The translations under genes and the position numbers were made by a program. From Micromonospora cremea (GTDB lineage Bacteria; Actinomycetota; Actinomycetes; Mycobacteriales; Micromonosporaceae): a stretch of DNA of 64,000 nucleotides. Under the pieces are notes generated by a model that was given only the letters and a program-made list of their open reading frames with translations, did not search any database and was not told the DNA's origin. The stretch lies in assembly GCF_900143515.1 (NCBI RefSeq), contig NZ_FSQT01000002.1, positions 1,179,501 through 1,243,500 of the forward strand, written 5' to 3'. Positions 1-7,918 of this stretch are shown piece by piece; position 1 is the first letter of the stretch, and each line of letters opens with the position of its first letter.

Positions 1-1136
1 AGCGGGGTGGACAGCGCGTTCGCCACCCGGAGGATCTCCGGGCGGTTGCGCCAGCTGGTGGTGAGCCCGAGCGCCTCGGCCGGCCGGCCGCCGGCCCGGG
101 CGAACTCGGCGGGGAACCGGTCCAGGGTGCCGGCGCTGGCCCCCCGCCAGCCGTAGATCGACTGGCACGGGTCACCCACCGCGGTCACCGGATGCCCGCC
201 GCCGAACAGCGCGTTGAGCAGCACCACCTGGGCGTGGCTGGTGTCCTGGTACTCGTCCAGCAGCACCACCCGGTAGCGGTCCCGCTCGATCTCGCCGACC
301 CCCGGGTGGTCCCGGGCCACCCGGGCCGCCCGGGCGAGCTGGTCCGCGAAGTCCATCGCCTCGAAGTCCGCCTTGCGCCGGGCGTACGCCCGCACCAGCG
401 GCAACAGCCGCAGCCGGGTCTGCTGGAGGGCGAGCGCCTTGCGCACGTCGGCGTAGACCCGGCCCGGCCGGGACTGCACCTCGGCGAAGAACCGCCCGGT
501 CCAGGCGGCCAACTCGTCCGGGGCGACCAGGTGCTCGTCCAGCTCCCCGGCGAGGGCCAGCACCGCGTCGGTGATGGTGCTCGGCATCCGGTCCACCTCG
601 GACATGTCGCCGTCGTAGTTGCGCACCAGCAGGTCGACCAGCTGCCAGCGGGAGGCCTCGGTGAGCAGCCGGGTGGACGGCTCGTAGCCGGCCCGCAACC
701 CGTGCTCGGTGACGATCCGCCCGGCGTACGAGTGGTACGTGGAGACGGTGGGCTCGCCGGCGAGCGGGTCGTCCAGCGGGTCCCGGCCCTGCCGGCCGAG
801 CCGGCGGATCAGCTGGTCGAGCCGGGTTCGTACCCGGTGGGCCAGCTCGCCGGCCGCCTTACGGGTGAAGGTCAGCCCGAGGATCTGCTCCGGCCGCACG
901 TACGAGTTGGCCACCAGCCAGACCACCCGCGCGGCCATCGTCTCGGTCTTGCCGGACCCGGCCCCGGCGACGACCAGCAGCGGCTCCACCGGGGCGGCGA
1001 TGATCGCTGCCTGCTCCCGGGTGGGCGCCGGCAGCCGCAGCAGCTTGGCCAGCTCCACCGGGGTGTACCGGGGGCCGGCGTCGGCCAGTCGGGGCGCCGG
1101 CGCCGGACCGGCGCCGAACAGAGCGGGCTGGGTCAC
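1..1136 (-). CDS. adnA: AdnA-like ATP-dependent helicase-nuclease subunit, N-terminal part (cut by left edge)
   Basis: UvrD/PcrA-type superfamily 1 helicase subunit, expected to pair with the product of the next gene upstream as the AdnAB motor-nuclease that resects double-strand breaks. Only the first ~378 residues are in the window, so the C-terminal nuclease domain cannot be checked. Visible: the Q-motif region PTREQAAII, Walker A GAGSGKTETMA near residue 62, LGLTFTRKAAGEL (motif Ia), LLDEYQDTS (Walker B, motif II) and GDPCQSIYGWRGA (motif III). The GTG start lies 11 bases after the adnB stop, and the end of adnB supplies GAGGAG as ribosome-binding site, so the two are co-transcribed. Phrases such as ETMAARVVWLVAN recall mycobacterial AdnA (Rv3201c), and the adnB-then-adnA order also matches mycobacteria. 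Assignment to AdnA rather than a generic UvrD/Rep helicase rests on this context. Confidence 0.88.
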   Translation of the reverse strand, partial: MTQPALFGAGPAPAPRLADAGPRYTPVELAKLLRLPAPTREQAAIIAAPVEPLLVVAGAGSGKTETMAARVVWLVANSYVRPEQILGLTFTRKAAGELAHRVRTRLDQLIRRLGRQGRDPLDDPLAGEPTVSTYHSYAGRIVTEHGLRAGYEPSTRLLTEASRWQLVDLLVRNYDGDMSEVDRMPSTITDAVLALAGELDEHLVAPDELAAWTGRFFAEVQSRPGRVYADVRKALALQQTRLRLLPLVRAYARRKADFEAMDFADQLARAARVARDHPGVGEIERDRYRVVLLDEYQDTSHAQVVLLNALFGGGHPVTAVGDPCQSIYGWRGASAGTLDRFPAEFARAGGRPAEALGLTTSWRNRPEILRVANALSTP

Positions 1137-1146
1137 GGGGCTACGC

Positions 1147-4100
1147 TCACTCCTCGCCCTCACGGCTGCTCCGGGTGGTCGGCGGCTCGACGACCTGGCG
1201 CCCCTGCCCGGAGACCGGGCAGCTGGTGCGCACCGGGCAGACCCGGCACTTCGAGTTGGCCACCGCGGCGAAGGTGGCAGCGGCCATCGTATCGGCGGTC
1301 CGCCGGACCAGCGCCGTCGCCCAGCCAGCCGCCGGACCCTCGCCGACCGCCGGCTGGTTCTGCTCCCTGGCGTCCTTGGCGGAGGTGCCGAGCTGCACCA
1401 GCGCGGCACCCCCGGACTCCTCGCCGAACTCGGCGAACGCCCCCGCCTCCACCGCCGCCTGGTACGCGCCGAGCTGCGGATGCTCGGCCAGATCGGTGCC
1501 GGTGACGGCGGTGGACTTGCCCGTCTTCAGGTCGATCACCACCAGCCGCCCGTCCTCGTCGACCTCCAGCCGGTCGACCCGGCCGGTCAGGTCGACCGGC
1601 CGGTGCGGGTCGTCCAGGCGGACCGCGAACTCGTGCTCGATGGCGAGCAGCCGGCGCGGGTTGGTGGCCAGCCAGCGCAGCAACTTGTCGACCATCGCCT
1701 CGGCGCGCTCCCGCTCCGGGCCGGCCATCCACCGGGCGGCCAACTCGATCGCGTCGAACCGGGCGGCCACGTAGTCGAGCAGAGCGCCCCGGTCGGCGCT
1801 GGCGTCCTCGGCGAGCATCGCGGCGGCGTGCACCAGGTTGCCCACGCCCTGGGCGGTGCTGGCCGGACCGCTGCCGCCGTGCCGTTCCAGCAGCCAGCGC
1901 AGGCTGCACCGCAACGCGCTCTCCATCGCCGACGGGGTGACCCGCACCGGCTCGCCGTCATCGACCAGCGGCCGGTCGTCGGAGAGCGCCCGCAGCCCCC
2001 ACCAGTCGTCCGGATGCGCGCCGGGCACACCGGCGGCGGCGAGCCGGGCGAGCTCGGCCGCCGCGGCACGCTGCCGGAACGCCGGCGCGGCCGGGTCGGT
2101 GATTGCGGTACGCAGCTCGGCGACCAGCGCCGGCAGGGTGAGCGCCCGGGGTGACCGGGTGACCGGCAGCGCGCCGGGCCGGTCCGGCTCCCCGTCGCCG
2201 TCCTCCCCAGCGATCTCACCGCCGACGCCGGTAGCCGCGGCCGCGGGGGCGCCGTTGCCGCTGTGCGCGTTCGGCGCGCCGTTGCCGCTGTGCGCGTCAA
2301 GGGTGCCGTCGCCGGCGTCCGGGTTCGGATCGCCGTCGCCTGCGGGACCACTGGTCGGCGGGCCGGTGCGCGGACCGGGCGGACCGGACGGGCCGACCGG
2401 CCCGGCGCCGCCCGGCGGGGTGGGCGGCGCGGTGGGACCCAGCTCGTGCAGGAACCGGCTCGGCTGCTCCTCGTGATCGTCGCCGCCCACCGCGGCCGAC
2501 GCCACGGCGGTGACCAGCAGCCGGTGTCGGGCGCGGCTGACGGCGACGTGGAAGAGCCGGCGTTCCTCGTCCAGCAACGCCGAGGTCTGACCCACCACGT
2601 TCGCCACGGTGGCGCCGCCGACGGACCGACCGGCCAGCACGTCGACCAGTCGCTCCGAGCCGAGCAGGCTGCCGCGCAGGCGCAGGTCCGGCCAGATGCC
2701 CTCCTGCACACCGGCCACCGCGACCAGGTCCCACTCCAGGCCCTTCGCGGCGTGCGCGGTGAGCAGCCGGACGGCCGCACCCCGGTCGGCGGTCGGGGCG
2801 ATGGTGTCCGCCGGCAGGTCCTGACCGAGCACATGGTCGAGGAAGACCTCGGCGCGGGCGCCGGGAAGCCGGTCGGTGAACCGGGCCGCCGCGTCGAAGA
2901 GCACCAGCACGGCGTCCAGATCCCGGTCGGCCGCCTCGGCCCGCCGCCGCCGGGCCAGGTCGCCCTCGCCGGCCGCCGGTCGCCCCTGGCCGATCGCGCC
3001 GGCCCAGCGTTCGGCCAGCCCACTGGCGTGCCAGACGGCCCAGAGCACGTCCTCGGCGGTCGCGCCAAGCCGGGCGGCGGCCGCGCGGGCGGTGGCCAGC
3101 AGCTCGGCCACCGCCTGCGCCGGCTCCGCCCACCGCCGCTCGATGCCGGCCAACTCGGCCGGGTCACGCAACGCCTCGACGATCAGCTCCCCGGACGGGC
3201 GACGGTCTCCGCCGGACAGTGCCAGAGCGCGCAGGCCCTGCCGCAGCCGCCGCTCGGCCAGCGGGTCCGCCCCGCCCAGCGGCGAGTGCAGCAGCGCGAC
3301 CGCCGCCTCCTCGTCCAGGCGGTCCGGCTCCAGCGCGCAGCGCAGCAGGAGCAGCAGCGGGGCCACCGCCGGTTGCAGGTGCAGCGGCAGGTCCTCGCCG
3401 TGCACCACGGTGGGTACGCCGGCAGCGTGCAGCGCCCGTTGCAGGGTGGGCAGCTGCAACGCGGTCGACCGCACCAGCACCGCCATCCGCGACCAGGGCA
3501 CGCCGTCGAGCAGGTGCGCGGAGCGCAGCGCGTGCGCCAGCCAGGCGGCCTCGCTGGTCGCCGAGCGGAACGTGTGCACCTCGGCGACGCCGGCCGGCGC
3601 ATCCGGCAGCGGGTGCAGCCGGCGGTGCGCCGCCGGACCCCGCAGTCGGCGGCTCAGCCGGGCGATCGCCGCGAGCAGGCCCGGCCCGGCCCGGTAGGAC
3701 GTGGTCAACAGCACCTGCGCGGCCGGCGCCCCCGAGGCGGTCCGGAACCGGTGCGGGAAGGTGCTCACCCCGGCCGGGTCGGCGCCGCGGAAGGCGTACG
3801 TGGAGGAATCCGGGTCGGCGAAGGCGACCAGCGGCTTGCCGCCGCCGGCGATCACCGAGAGCAGTTCGAGCTGGGCGGGGTCGGTGTCGGCCAGTTCGTC
3901 GACGTACACGTGGGCGAGCCGGCGGCGCTCGGCGGCCAGCAGCTCCTCGTCGTCGCGCAGCAACCCGGTCGCCGCCCGGACCAGCTCGGCCGGGTCGTAC
4001 GCGATCGAGCCCCGGTTGCTGACGTCGCGCAGCGCGAGCACCGCGACGTACTCCCGCAGGAAGCGCGCGGCGGCCGGCCAGTCGGCGCGGCCGAGCTTCT

Positions 4101-4830
4101 CGCCGAGCCGGGCCAGGTCGGCCGGGCCGATGCCACGCTCGGCGGCACGCATGAGCAGGTCGCGCAGTTGGCCGGCGAAGGCTCGGGTCCGCAGGGCCGG
4201 CCGGAGATCCGTCGGCCAGCCGACCGGGTCGTCCTCGGGCTCCTCGCCCACCACGTCCAGCAGCTCGCGAATGATCAGATCCTGCTCGGGGCCGGTGAGC
4301 AGCCGGGGTGACGGCTCGCCACGTTCGGCGGCGGCGCGGCGGAGCAGCCCGAAGGCGTACGCCGGGAAGGTGCGCACCAGGGGCTCACGCAGCACCCGGT
4401 GGCCGTCCTGCGCCACCCGGGCCTCGATGCGCTGGCGTAGTGCGGTAGCGCCTCGACGGCCGAAGGTCAGCACCAGGATCCGTTCGGGGTCGACCCCCTC
4501 GGTCACCCGGGCGGCGACCGCCTCGACCAGGGTGCTGGTCTTGCCGGTGCCCGGCCCGCCGAGCACCAGCATCGGCCCGTCGGTGTGCCCGACCACCTCG
4601 GCCTGCACCGGATCGACCCGTCGGCCGGCTCCCCCGGCACCGGGCCCGGCTGCCCGCTCGTGCCCGTCCCGACTGTCCGCCCCGCTGGGGGCGGACAGCG
4701 CAGCCCCACCGGCAGGCACGGTGCCGCCCTCAGCCGCGCCGCTACCGGCGGGCACGGTGCCGTCGGCAGGCACGCCCCCGTCCCCCCGCGCCGGCCCTCC
4801 GGACCGCCGCACCAACCGGTACGCCTGCAT
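1147..4830 (-). CDS. adnB: AdnB-like ATP-dependent helicase with C-terminal RecB-family nuclease
   Basis: Partner of the AdnA-like gene that follows it. The 1227-residue protein has Walker A GGPGTGKTST near residue 90, a divergent UvrD helicase core (YVDELADTDPAQ as motif II, then FADPDSSTYAFRGAD) and a C-terminal PD-(D/E)XK nuclease with VIDLKTGKST near 1095. A first Cys near 974 (ALRCSLRW) and a terminal CRVCPVRTSC cluster near 1193 are the usual four ligands of the Fe-S cluster in AddB/RecB-type nucleases. Mycobacterial AdnB is about 1055 residues; the extra length lies in a Gly/Pro/Ala-rich N-terminus and a linker near residues 790-880 with a short in-tandem repeat (AHSGNGAP twice). The ATG at 4830 is the first plausible start, but the low-complexity N-terminus makes it uncertain. 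Confidence 0.88.
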   Translation of the reverse strand: MQAYRLVRRSGGPARGDGGVPADGTVPAGSGAAEGGTVPAGGAALSAPSGADSRDGHERAAGPGAGGAGRRVDPVQAEVVGHTDGPMLVLGGPGTGKTSTLVEAVAARVTEGVDPERILVLTFGRRGATALRQRIEARVAQDGHRVLREPLVRTFPAYAFGLLRRAAAERGEPSPRLLTGPEQDLIIRELLDVVGEEPEDDPVGWPTDLRPALRTRAFAGQLRDLLMRAAERGIGPADLARLGEKLGRADWPAAARFLREYVAVLALRDVSNRGSIAYDPAELVRAATGLLRDDEELLAAERRRLAHVYVDELADTDPAQLELLSVIAGGGKPLVAFADPDSSTYAFRGADPAGVSTFPHRFRTASGAPAAQVLLTTSYRAGPGLLAAIARLSRRLRGPAAHRRLHPLPDAPAGVAEVHTFRSATSEAAWLAHALRSAHLLDGVPWSRMAVLVRSTALQLPTLQRALHAAGVPTVVHGEDLPLHLQPAVAPLLLLLRCALEPDRLDEEAAVALLHSPLGGADPLAERRLRQGLRALALSGGDRRPSGELIVEALRDPAELAGIERRWAEPAQAVAELLATARAAAARLGATAEDVLWAVWHASGLAERWAGAIGQGRPAAGEGDLARRRRAEAADRDLDAVLVLFDAAARFTDRLPGARAEVFLDHVLGQDLPADTIAPTADRGAAVRLLTAHAAKGLEWDLVAVAGVQEGIWPDLRLRGSLLGSERLVDVLAGRSVGGATVANVVGQTSALLDEERRLFHVAVSRARHRLLVTAVASAAVGGDDHEEQPSRFLHELGPTAPPTPPGGAGPVGPSGPPGPRTGPPTSGPAGDGDPNPDAGDGTLDAHSGNGAPNAHSGNGAPAAAATGVGGEIAGEDGDGEPDRPGALPVTRSPRALTLPALVAELRTAITDPAAPAFRQRAAAAELARLAAAGVPGAHPDDWWGLRALSDDRPLVDDGEPVRVTPSAMESALRCSLRWLLERHGGSGPASTAQGVGNLVHAAAMLAEDASADRGALLDYVAARFDAIELAARWMAGPERERAEAMVDKLLRWLATNPRRLLAIEHEFAVRLDDPHRPVDLTGRVDRLEVDEDGRLVVIDLKTGKSTAVTGTDLAEHPQLGAYQAAVEAGAFAEFGEESGGAALVQLGTSAKDAREQNQPAVGEGPAAGWATALVRRTADTMAAATFAAVANSKCRVCPVRTSCPVSGQGRQVVEPPTTRSSREGEE

Positions 4831-4907
4831 CAGCTCATCCCATCACGCCCATACGACACCCCACCCACCCCCAACCCCCACCCGGCCCACCCCACCCCAC
4901 CAGCTCC

Positions 4908-4968
4908 GTCGATCATGAAGTTAGCGGCGCGACACGCCGACGGCTGCGCCGCTAACTTCATGATCGAC
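4908..4968. repeat. Perfect 23-bp inverted repeat between LOG gene and adnB
   Basis: Arms 4908-4930 and 4946-4968 are exact reverse complements over 23 bases with a 15-base loop. The outer ends read GTCGATCATG / CATGATCGAC. It lies downstream of the LOG gene ending at 4997 and upstream of adnB, in an otherwise C/A-rich spacer, so a transcription terminator role is plausible. There is no T-tract. It belongs to the same family as the repeats at 6686, 17939, 35972 and 48144. Confidence 0.85.
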
Positions 4969-4996
4969 TGGGTGGGGTGGGGTGGGGGGCGGGGGG

Positions 4997-5542
4997 TCAG
5001 GTTAGGTGGGATTCCAGGGCGTCCAGGGCGGTGGGGATGGAGTTGGCCACGGTGAGGAGCTGGAGGCCGGCCGGCTTGAGGAAATGCTGGTCGGCGAGCG
5101 TGCCGAGCCAGTCCAGCAGCGGCCGGTAGAAACCGTCGGTGTCGATCAGCACCATCGGCTTGGTGTGCAGGGTGAGGGTGGCGGTGGTCCAGACCTCGAA
5201 CAGCTCGTCCAGGGTGCCCAGCCCGCCGGGGAGCGTCAGGAACGCGTCCGACTTGTCGATCATCAGGGTCTTACGGGTGGCCATCGAGTCGGTCACCAGC
5301 AGCTCATCCGAGGCCAGGTCGGCGACCTCCAGGTCCACCAGCGCCTGCGGGATGACGCCCAGGGTGCGGCCACCGGCAGCCCGGGCGCCGTCCGCCAGCG
5401 CGCCCATCATGCCGACGCAGCCGCCGCCGCTGACCAGAGTGTGCCCGCGCCGGGCCAGCTCCGCGCCGGTCTCGGCGGCCAGGTCCAGCCAGCGCTGGTC
5501 GAGGGTACGGGAGGAGGCGCAGAAGACGCAGATAGCCGCCAT
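4997..5542 (-). CDS. LOG-family (TIGR00730-type) Rossmann protein, short form
   Basis: A 181-residue protein with the LOG-family signatures SGGGCVGMMGALADG and LPGGLGTLDELFEV, the latter preceded by MATRKTLM. Characterised LOG enzymes are cytokinin riboside 5'-monophosphate phosphoribohydrolases, which release free base from nucleoside monophosphates; many bacterial members were first labelled lysine decarboxylase without evidence. Length and fold are typical of small cytosolic LOG proteins. The ATG overlaps the stop of the upstream LOG-like gene by ATGA, so translation is coupled and the two probably act in one pathway. The mycobacterial LOG gene Rv1205 sits in the same dapD/dapE neighbourhood. 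Substrate here is unknown. Confidence 0.85.
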   Translation of the reverse strand: MAAICVFCASSRTLDQRWLDLAAETGAELARRGHTLVSGGGCVGMMGALADGARAAGGRTLGVIPQALVDLEVADLASDELLVTDSMATRKTLMIDKSDAFLTLPGGLGTLDELFEVWTTATLTLHTKPMVLIDTDGFYRPLLDWLGTLADQHFLKPAGLQLLTVANSIPTALDALESHLT

Positions 5543-6405
5543 CAGCTCTCCCGCGGCTGGTCGGCCGCTTGCTCCGCGGCGGCCCGCTGGTCGGCACCGG
5601 TACGGGCGACGGCCTCGTCGCGGACCGCCTCCTGCTCGGCGGAGAGCGTCGCCTCGGCCTCGATGATGTGCCGGACCGCCGCGTTGACGTCGTCGGTGAG
5701 GCAGATCAGCTCCAGGTCGACGGGCCCGATCTTTCCACCTGTGGCCATCGTGTCGCGCATCCAGTCGAGCAGCCCCTGCCAGTAGGCGACCCCCATCAGC
5801 ACCACCGGGAACCGGGTGACCTTGCCGGTCTGCACCAGGGTGAGCGCCTCGAACAGCTCGTCCATGGTGCCGAACCCGCCGGGCAGCACCACGAACGCCT
5901 GCGCGTACTTGACGAACATCGTCTTGCGGGCGAAGAAGTAGCGGAAGTCGATGGCCAGGTCGACCCATTCGTTGATGCCCTGCTCGAACGGGAGCTCGAT
6001 GCCGAGCCCGACGGAGAGCCCGCCGGCCTCACTGGCCCCCCGGTTGGCGGCCTCCATCACCCCCGGCCCACCACCGGTGATCACCGCGTAGCCGGCCCGG
6101 GCCAGCGCGCCGCCCAGCTGCTCGGCCAGGCGGCACTCGACGGTGTCCGGGCCGCTGCGCGCGGAGCCGAAGACGCAGACCGCCGGCGGCAGGTCGGCGA
6201 GCGTGTCGAAGCCCTCGACGAACTCGGAGAGGATGCGCAGCGCCCGCCAGGCGTCCCTGGTCTTCCAGTCACCCCGCCCTTGCGAGTCCAGCAGCCGCTG
6301 GTCGGCGGTGCTGCTCGGGATCGCCCCCCGGCGCAGCGTCACCGCGCCCCGATGCCGCTCCTGTCCGGGACCGCGGCCCGCCTCCCGCCCGTTGCTCTGG
6401 CTCAT
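5542..6405 (-). CDS. LOG-family (TIGR00730-type) Rossmann protein, long form
   Basis: A 287-residue second LOG-family paralogue. It has VCVFGSARS, TGGGPGVMEAANRGA and VLPGGFGTMDELFEAL, with FARKTMFVKYA before the last motif, all in the order of the family. The N-terminal ~60 residues and C-terminal ~40 residues (Ala/Glu/Gln-rich) are extensions missing from the short paralogue. The start is set at ATG 6405, because TACGGT lies exactly seven bases upstream (leaderless layout) and no Shine-Dalgarno is present; an open frame continues to 6483 but is less likely coding. It precedes and overlaps the short paralogue. Function beyond nucleotide-phosphoribohydrolase-like is inferred from family only. 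Confidence 0.85.
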   Translation of the reverse strand: MSQSNGREAGRGPGQERHRGAVTLRRGAIPSSTADQRLLDSQGRGDWKTRDAWRALRILSEFVEGFDTLADLPPAVCVFGSARSGPDTVECRLAEQLGGALARAGYAVITGGGPGVMEAANRGASEAGGLSVGLGIELPFEQGINEWVDLAIDFRYFFARKTMFVKYAQAFVVLPGGFGTMDELFEALTLVQTGKVTRFPVVLMGVAYWQGLLDWMRDTMATGGKIGPVDLELICLTDDVNAAVRHIIEAEATLSAEQEAVRDEAVARTGADQRAAAEQAADQPRES

Positions 6406-6412
6406 GGGAGCA

Positions 6413-6418
6413 ACCGTA
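6413..6418 (-). promoter_or_regulatory. Leaderless -10 hexamer (TACGGT) of the long LOG gene
   Basis: TACGGT on the minus strand, seven bases before ATG 6405. The spacing puts the transcription start at or beside the start codon. No clear -35. Confidence 0.55.
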
Positions 6419-6515
6419 GTGGAGCGGCAGCTGTCGGGGGTGCGGGGCGCGGACGCCGAGAAATAGTTCGAGATCTTGGGCAACTATTCGGCTCGCTCGT
6501 ACGTCTTACTATTCA

Positions 6516-6528
6516 CATACCGGGTATG
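6516..6528. promoter_or_regulatory. 13-bp palindrome upstream of the 54-residue protein gene
   Basis: CATACC-G-GGTATG is a perfect 6-1-6 dyad, 33 bases before the GTG at 6561 and just after TTACTATTC, which could serve as a -10. This layout suggests an operator or a binding site for a dimeric regulator. No regulator is identified. Confidence 0.4.
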
Positions 6529-6560
6529 CCCCGGCGCGCGCCTTCGGGGGAGGAGACAGC

Positions 6561-6725
6561 GTGATCAGCAACAGCGAGATGATCCGGATCCGTCGCCAGA
6601 TGCAGCGACGGATCCGAGACGTGGTGGCCGAGCGCCGCCGCACCCGCCAACTGGACGAACCCCTCCCCCTCACCCCGTCCGGAGCTGATCAAGAGGTTTG
6701 CGTCGCCGACAACGGGCCCGGCTGA
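6561..6725 (+). CDS. Small basic protein of unknown function (54 aa)
   Basis: A GTG start at 6561 follows a strong purine-rich ribosome-binding site (GGGGGAGGAG at 6545-6554). The first ~35 residues are strongly basic and probably helical (IRIRRQMQRRIRDVV), followed by a Pro-rich part. The last residues (DQEVCVADNGPG) are encoded by the left arm and loop of the inverted repeat at 6686-6742, and the TGA stop (6723-6725) touches its right arm. This suggests the present C-terminus arose by insertion of the repeat at the gene end. I recognise no family. An upstream palindrome (6516-6528) suggests regulated expression. Confidence 0.6.
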   Translation: MISNSEMIRIRRQMQRRIRDVVAERRRTRQLDEPLPLTPSGADQEVCVADNGPG

Positions 6726-6742
6726 CGCAAACCTCTTGATCA
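6686..6742. repeat. Perfect 19-bp inverted repeat between convergent genes
   Basis: Arms 6686-6704 and 6724-6742 (outer sequence TGATCAAGAGGTTTGCGTC) are exact reverse complements with a 19-base loop. It overlaps the 3' end of the 54-residue gene and stands 23 bases from the dapE stop, so it can act as a two-way terminator. Same family as 4908, 17939, 35972 and 48144. Confidence 0.85.
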
Positions 6743-6765
6743 CCGGCACGGGGGCGGGATCGGGG

Positions 6766-7839
6766 TCAGGCTGGGGCCAGCCAGCGGTGCAGGGTCGCGG
6801 CGCCGTCGCGGATCTTGGTGATCTCGACGTGCTCGTCCGGATGGTGGGCCAGGTTGGGGTCGCCCGGGCCGAAGTTCAGCGCGGGGATGCCCATGGCCGC
6901 GAACCGGGCCACGTCCGTCCAGCCCAGCTTGCCGATCGGCGCCGCGCCGACCGCCGCCAGGAACTCCTTCGCCGGGGCCGCCTCCAGCCCGGGCAGGGCA
7001 CCGGCCGCCACGTCGGTCACGGCCAGCTCGAAACCCGCGAAGACCTCCCGCAGATGCGCCTCCGCCTCCGCGGGGGTGCGGTCCGGAGCGAACCGGTAGT
7101 TGACCTCGATCTCACACCGGTCCGGAACCACGTTGCCGGCCACCCCGCCGTGGATCCGCACCGCGTTCATGCCCTCGCGGTAGTCGCAGCCGTCGATGGT
7201 GACCCGGCGCGCCTCGTACGTCTGGAGCCGCCGGAGCACCTCGCCGGCGGCGTGGATGGCGTTGACCCCGTGCCAGGAGCGCGCCGAGTGGGCCCGTACG
7301 CCGGTGGTGGTGACCACCGACCGCATGGTGCCCTGGCAGCCCGCCTCGACGATGCCGTACGTCGGCTCCAGCAGGACGGCGAAGTCCGCCTCCAGCCACT
7401 CCGGGTACGCCTGCGCGACCAGGTTCAGCCCGTTGTACCGGGACTCGATCTCCTCGGCCTCGTAGAAGAAGTACGTCACGTCGTAGCGCGGCTCGGGCAG
7501 GGTCACGGCGAGGTGCAACGCGTACGCCACGCCGGACTTCATGTCCGAGGTGCCGCAGCCGTACATCAGGTCGCCGCGCATGGTCGACGGGAAGTTGTTG
7601 TTCAGCGGCACCGTGTCCAGGTGCCCGGCCAGCACGACGCGCTGCGAGCGGCCCAGGTCGGTGCGCGCCATCACCGTGTTGCCGTGCCGGTGGGTGGTCA
7701 GGTGCGGTACGCCCCGCAGCACCTCTTCAACGCAGTCGGCGATCGCCTTCTCGTTGAGGGACACGGACTCGATGTCTACCAGAGCGCGGGTCAGCGCCAC
7801 CGGATCGGCGAGGACCTCGGGGGTCAGCGGGTTCTCCAT
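6766..7839 (-). CDS. dapE: Succinyl-diaminopimelate desuccinylase
   Basis: M20-family zinc peptidase homologue, 357 residues. It removes succinate from N-succinyl-LL-diaminopimelate in the succinylase branch of lysine and peptidoglycan precursor synthesis. Metal-binding signatures are in place: VLAGHLDTVPL near residue 73 (His and Asp), GTSDMKSGVAYA (bridging Asp) and YEAEEIES (catalytic Glu plus metal Glu). The start is ATG 7839, preceded at seven bases by TACCGT, so it looks leaderless; the long upstream extension of the frame has no homology signal. It is divergent from dapD with a 79-base gap, so both pathway genes share one control region. dapC lies further on in the same window. Confidence 0.93.
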   Translation of the reverse strand: MENPLTPEVLADPVALTRALVDIESVSLNEKAIADCVEEVLRGVPHLTTHRHGNTVMARTDLGRSQRVVLAGHLDTVPLNNNFPSTMRGDLMYGCGTSDMKSGVAYALHLAVTLPEPRYDVTYFFYEAEEIESRYNGLNLVAQAYPEWLEADFAVLLEPTYGIVEAGCQGTMRSVVTTTGVRAHSARSWHGVNAIHAAGEVLRRLQTYEARRVTIDGCDYREGMNAVRIHGGVAGNVVPDRCEIEVNYRFAPDRTPAEAEAHLREVFAGFELAVTDVAAGALPGLEAAPAKEFLAAVGAAPIGKLGWTDVARFAAMGIPALNFGPGDPNLAHHPDEHVEITKIRDGAATLHRWLAPA

Positions 7840-7846
7840 GGTTCGC

Positions 7847-7852
7847 ACGGTA
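7847..7852 (-). promoter_or_regulatory. Leaderless -10 hexamer (TACCGT) of dapE
   Basis: TACCGT on the minus strand, seven bases before the dapE ATG, in the 79-base dapE/dapD divergent gap. Confidence 0.55.
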
Positions 7853-7918
7853 CCTTCAGGTCTGTCAGCGCGAGGAGTGAGCTTGCGGCCTTCGCAGCCC
7901 CGACCGAGAGGTGCAACA

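Noticed and set aside
2263..4311. Very long open frame on the plus strand opposite adnB (and similar long frames opposite most genes)
   Set aside because: These are antisense shadows created by high GC and strong third-position bias. The opposite strand carries recognisable helicase and nuclease motifs, the shadow does not.
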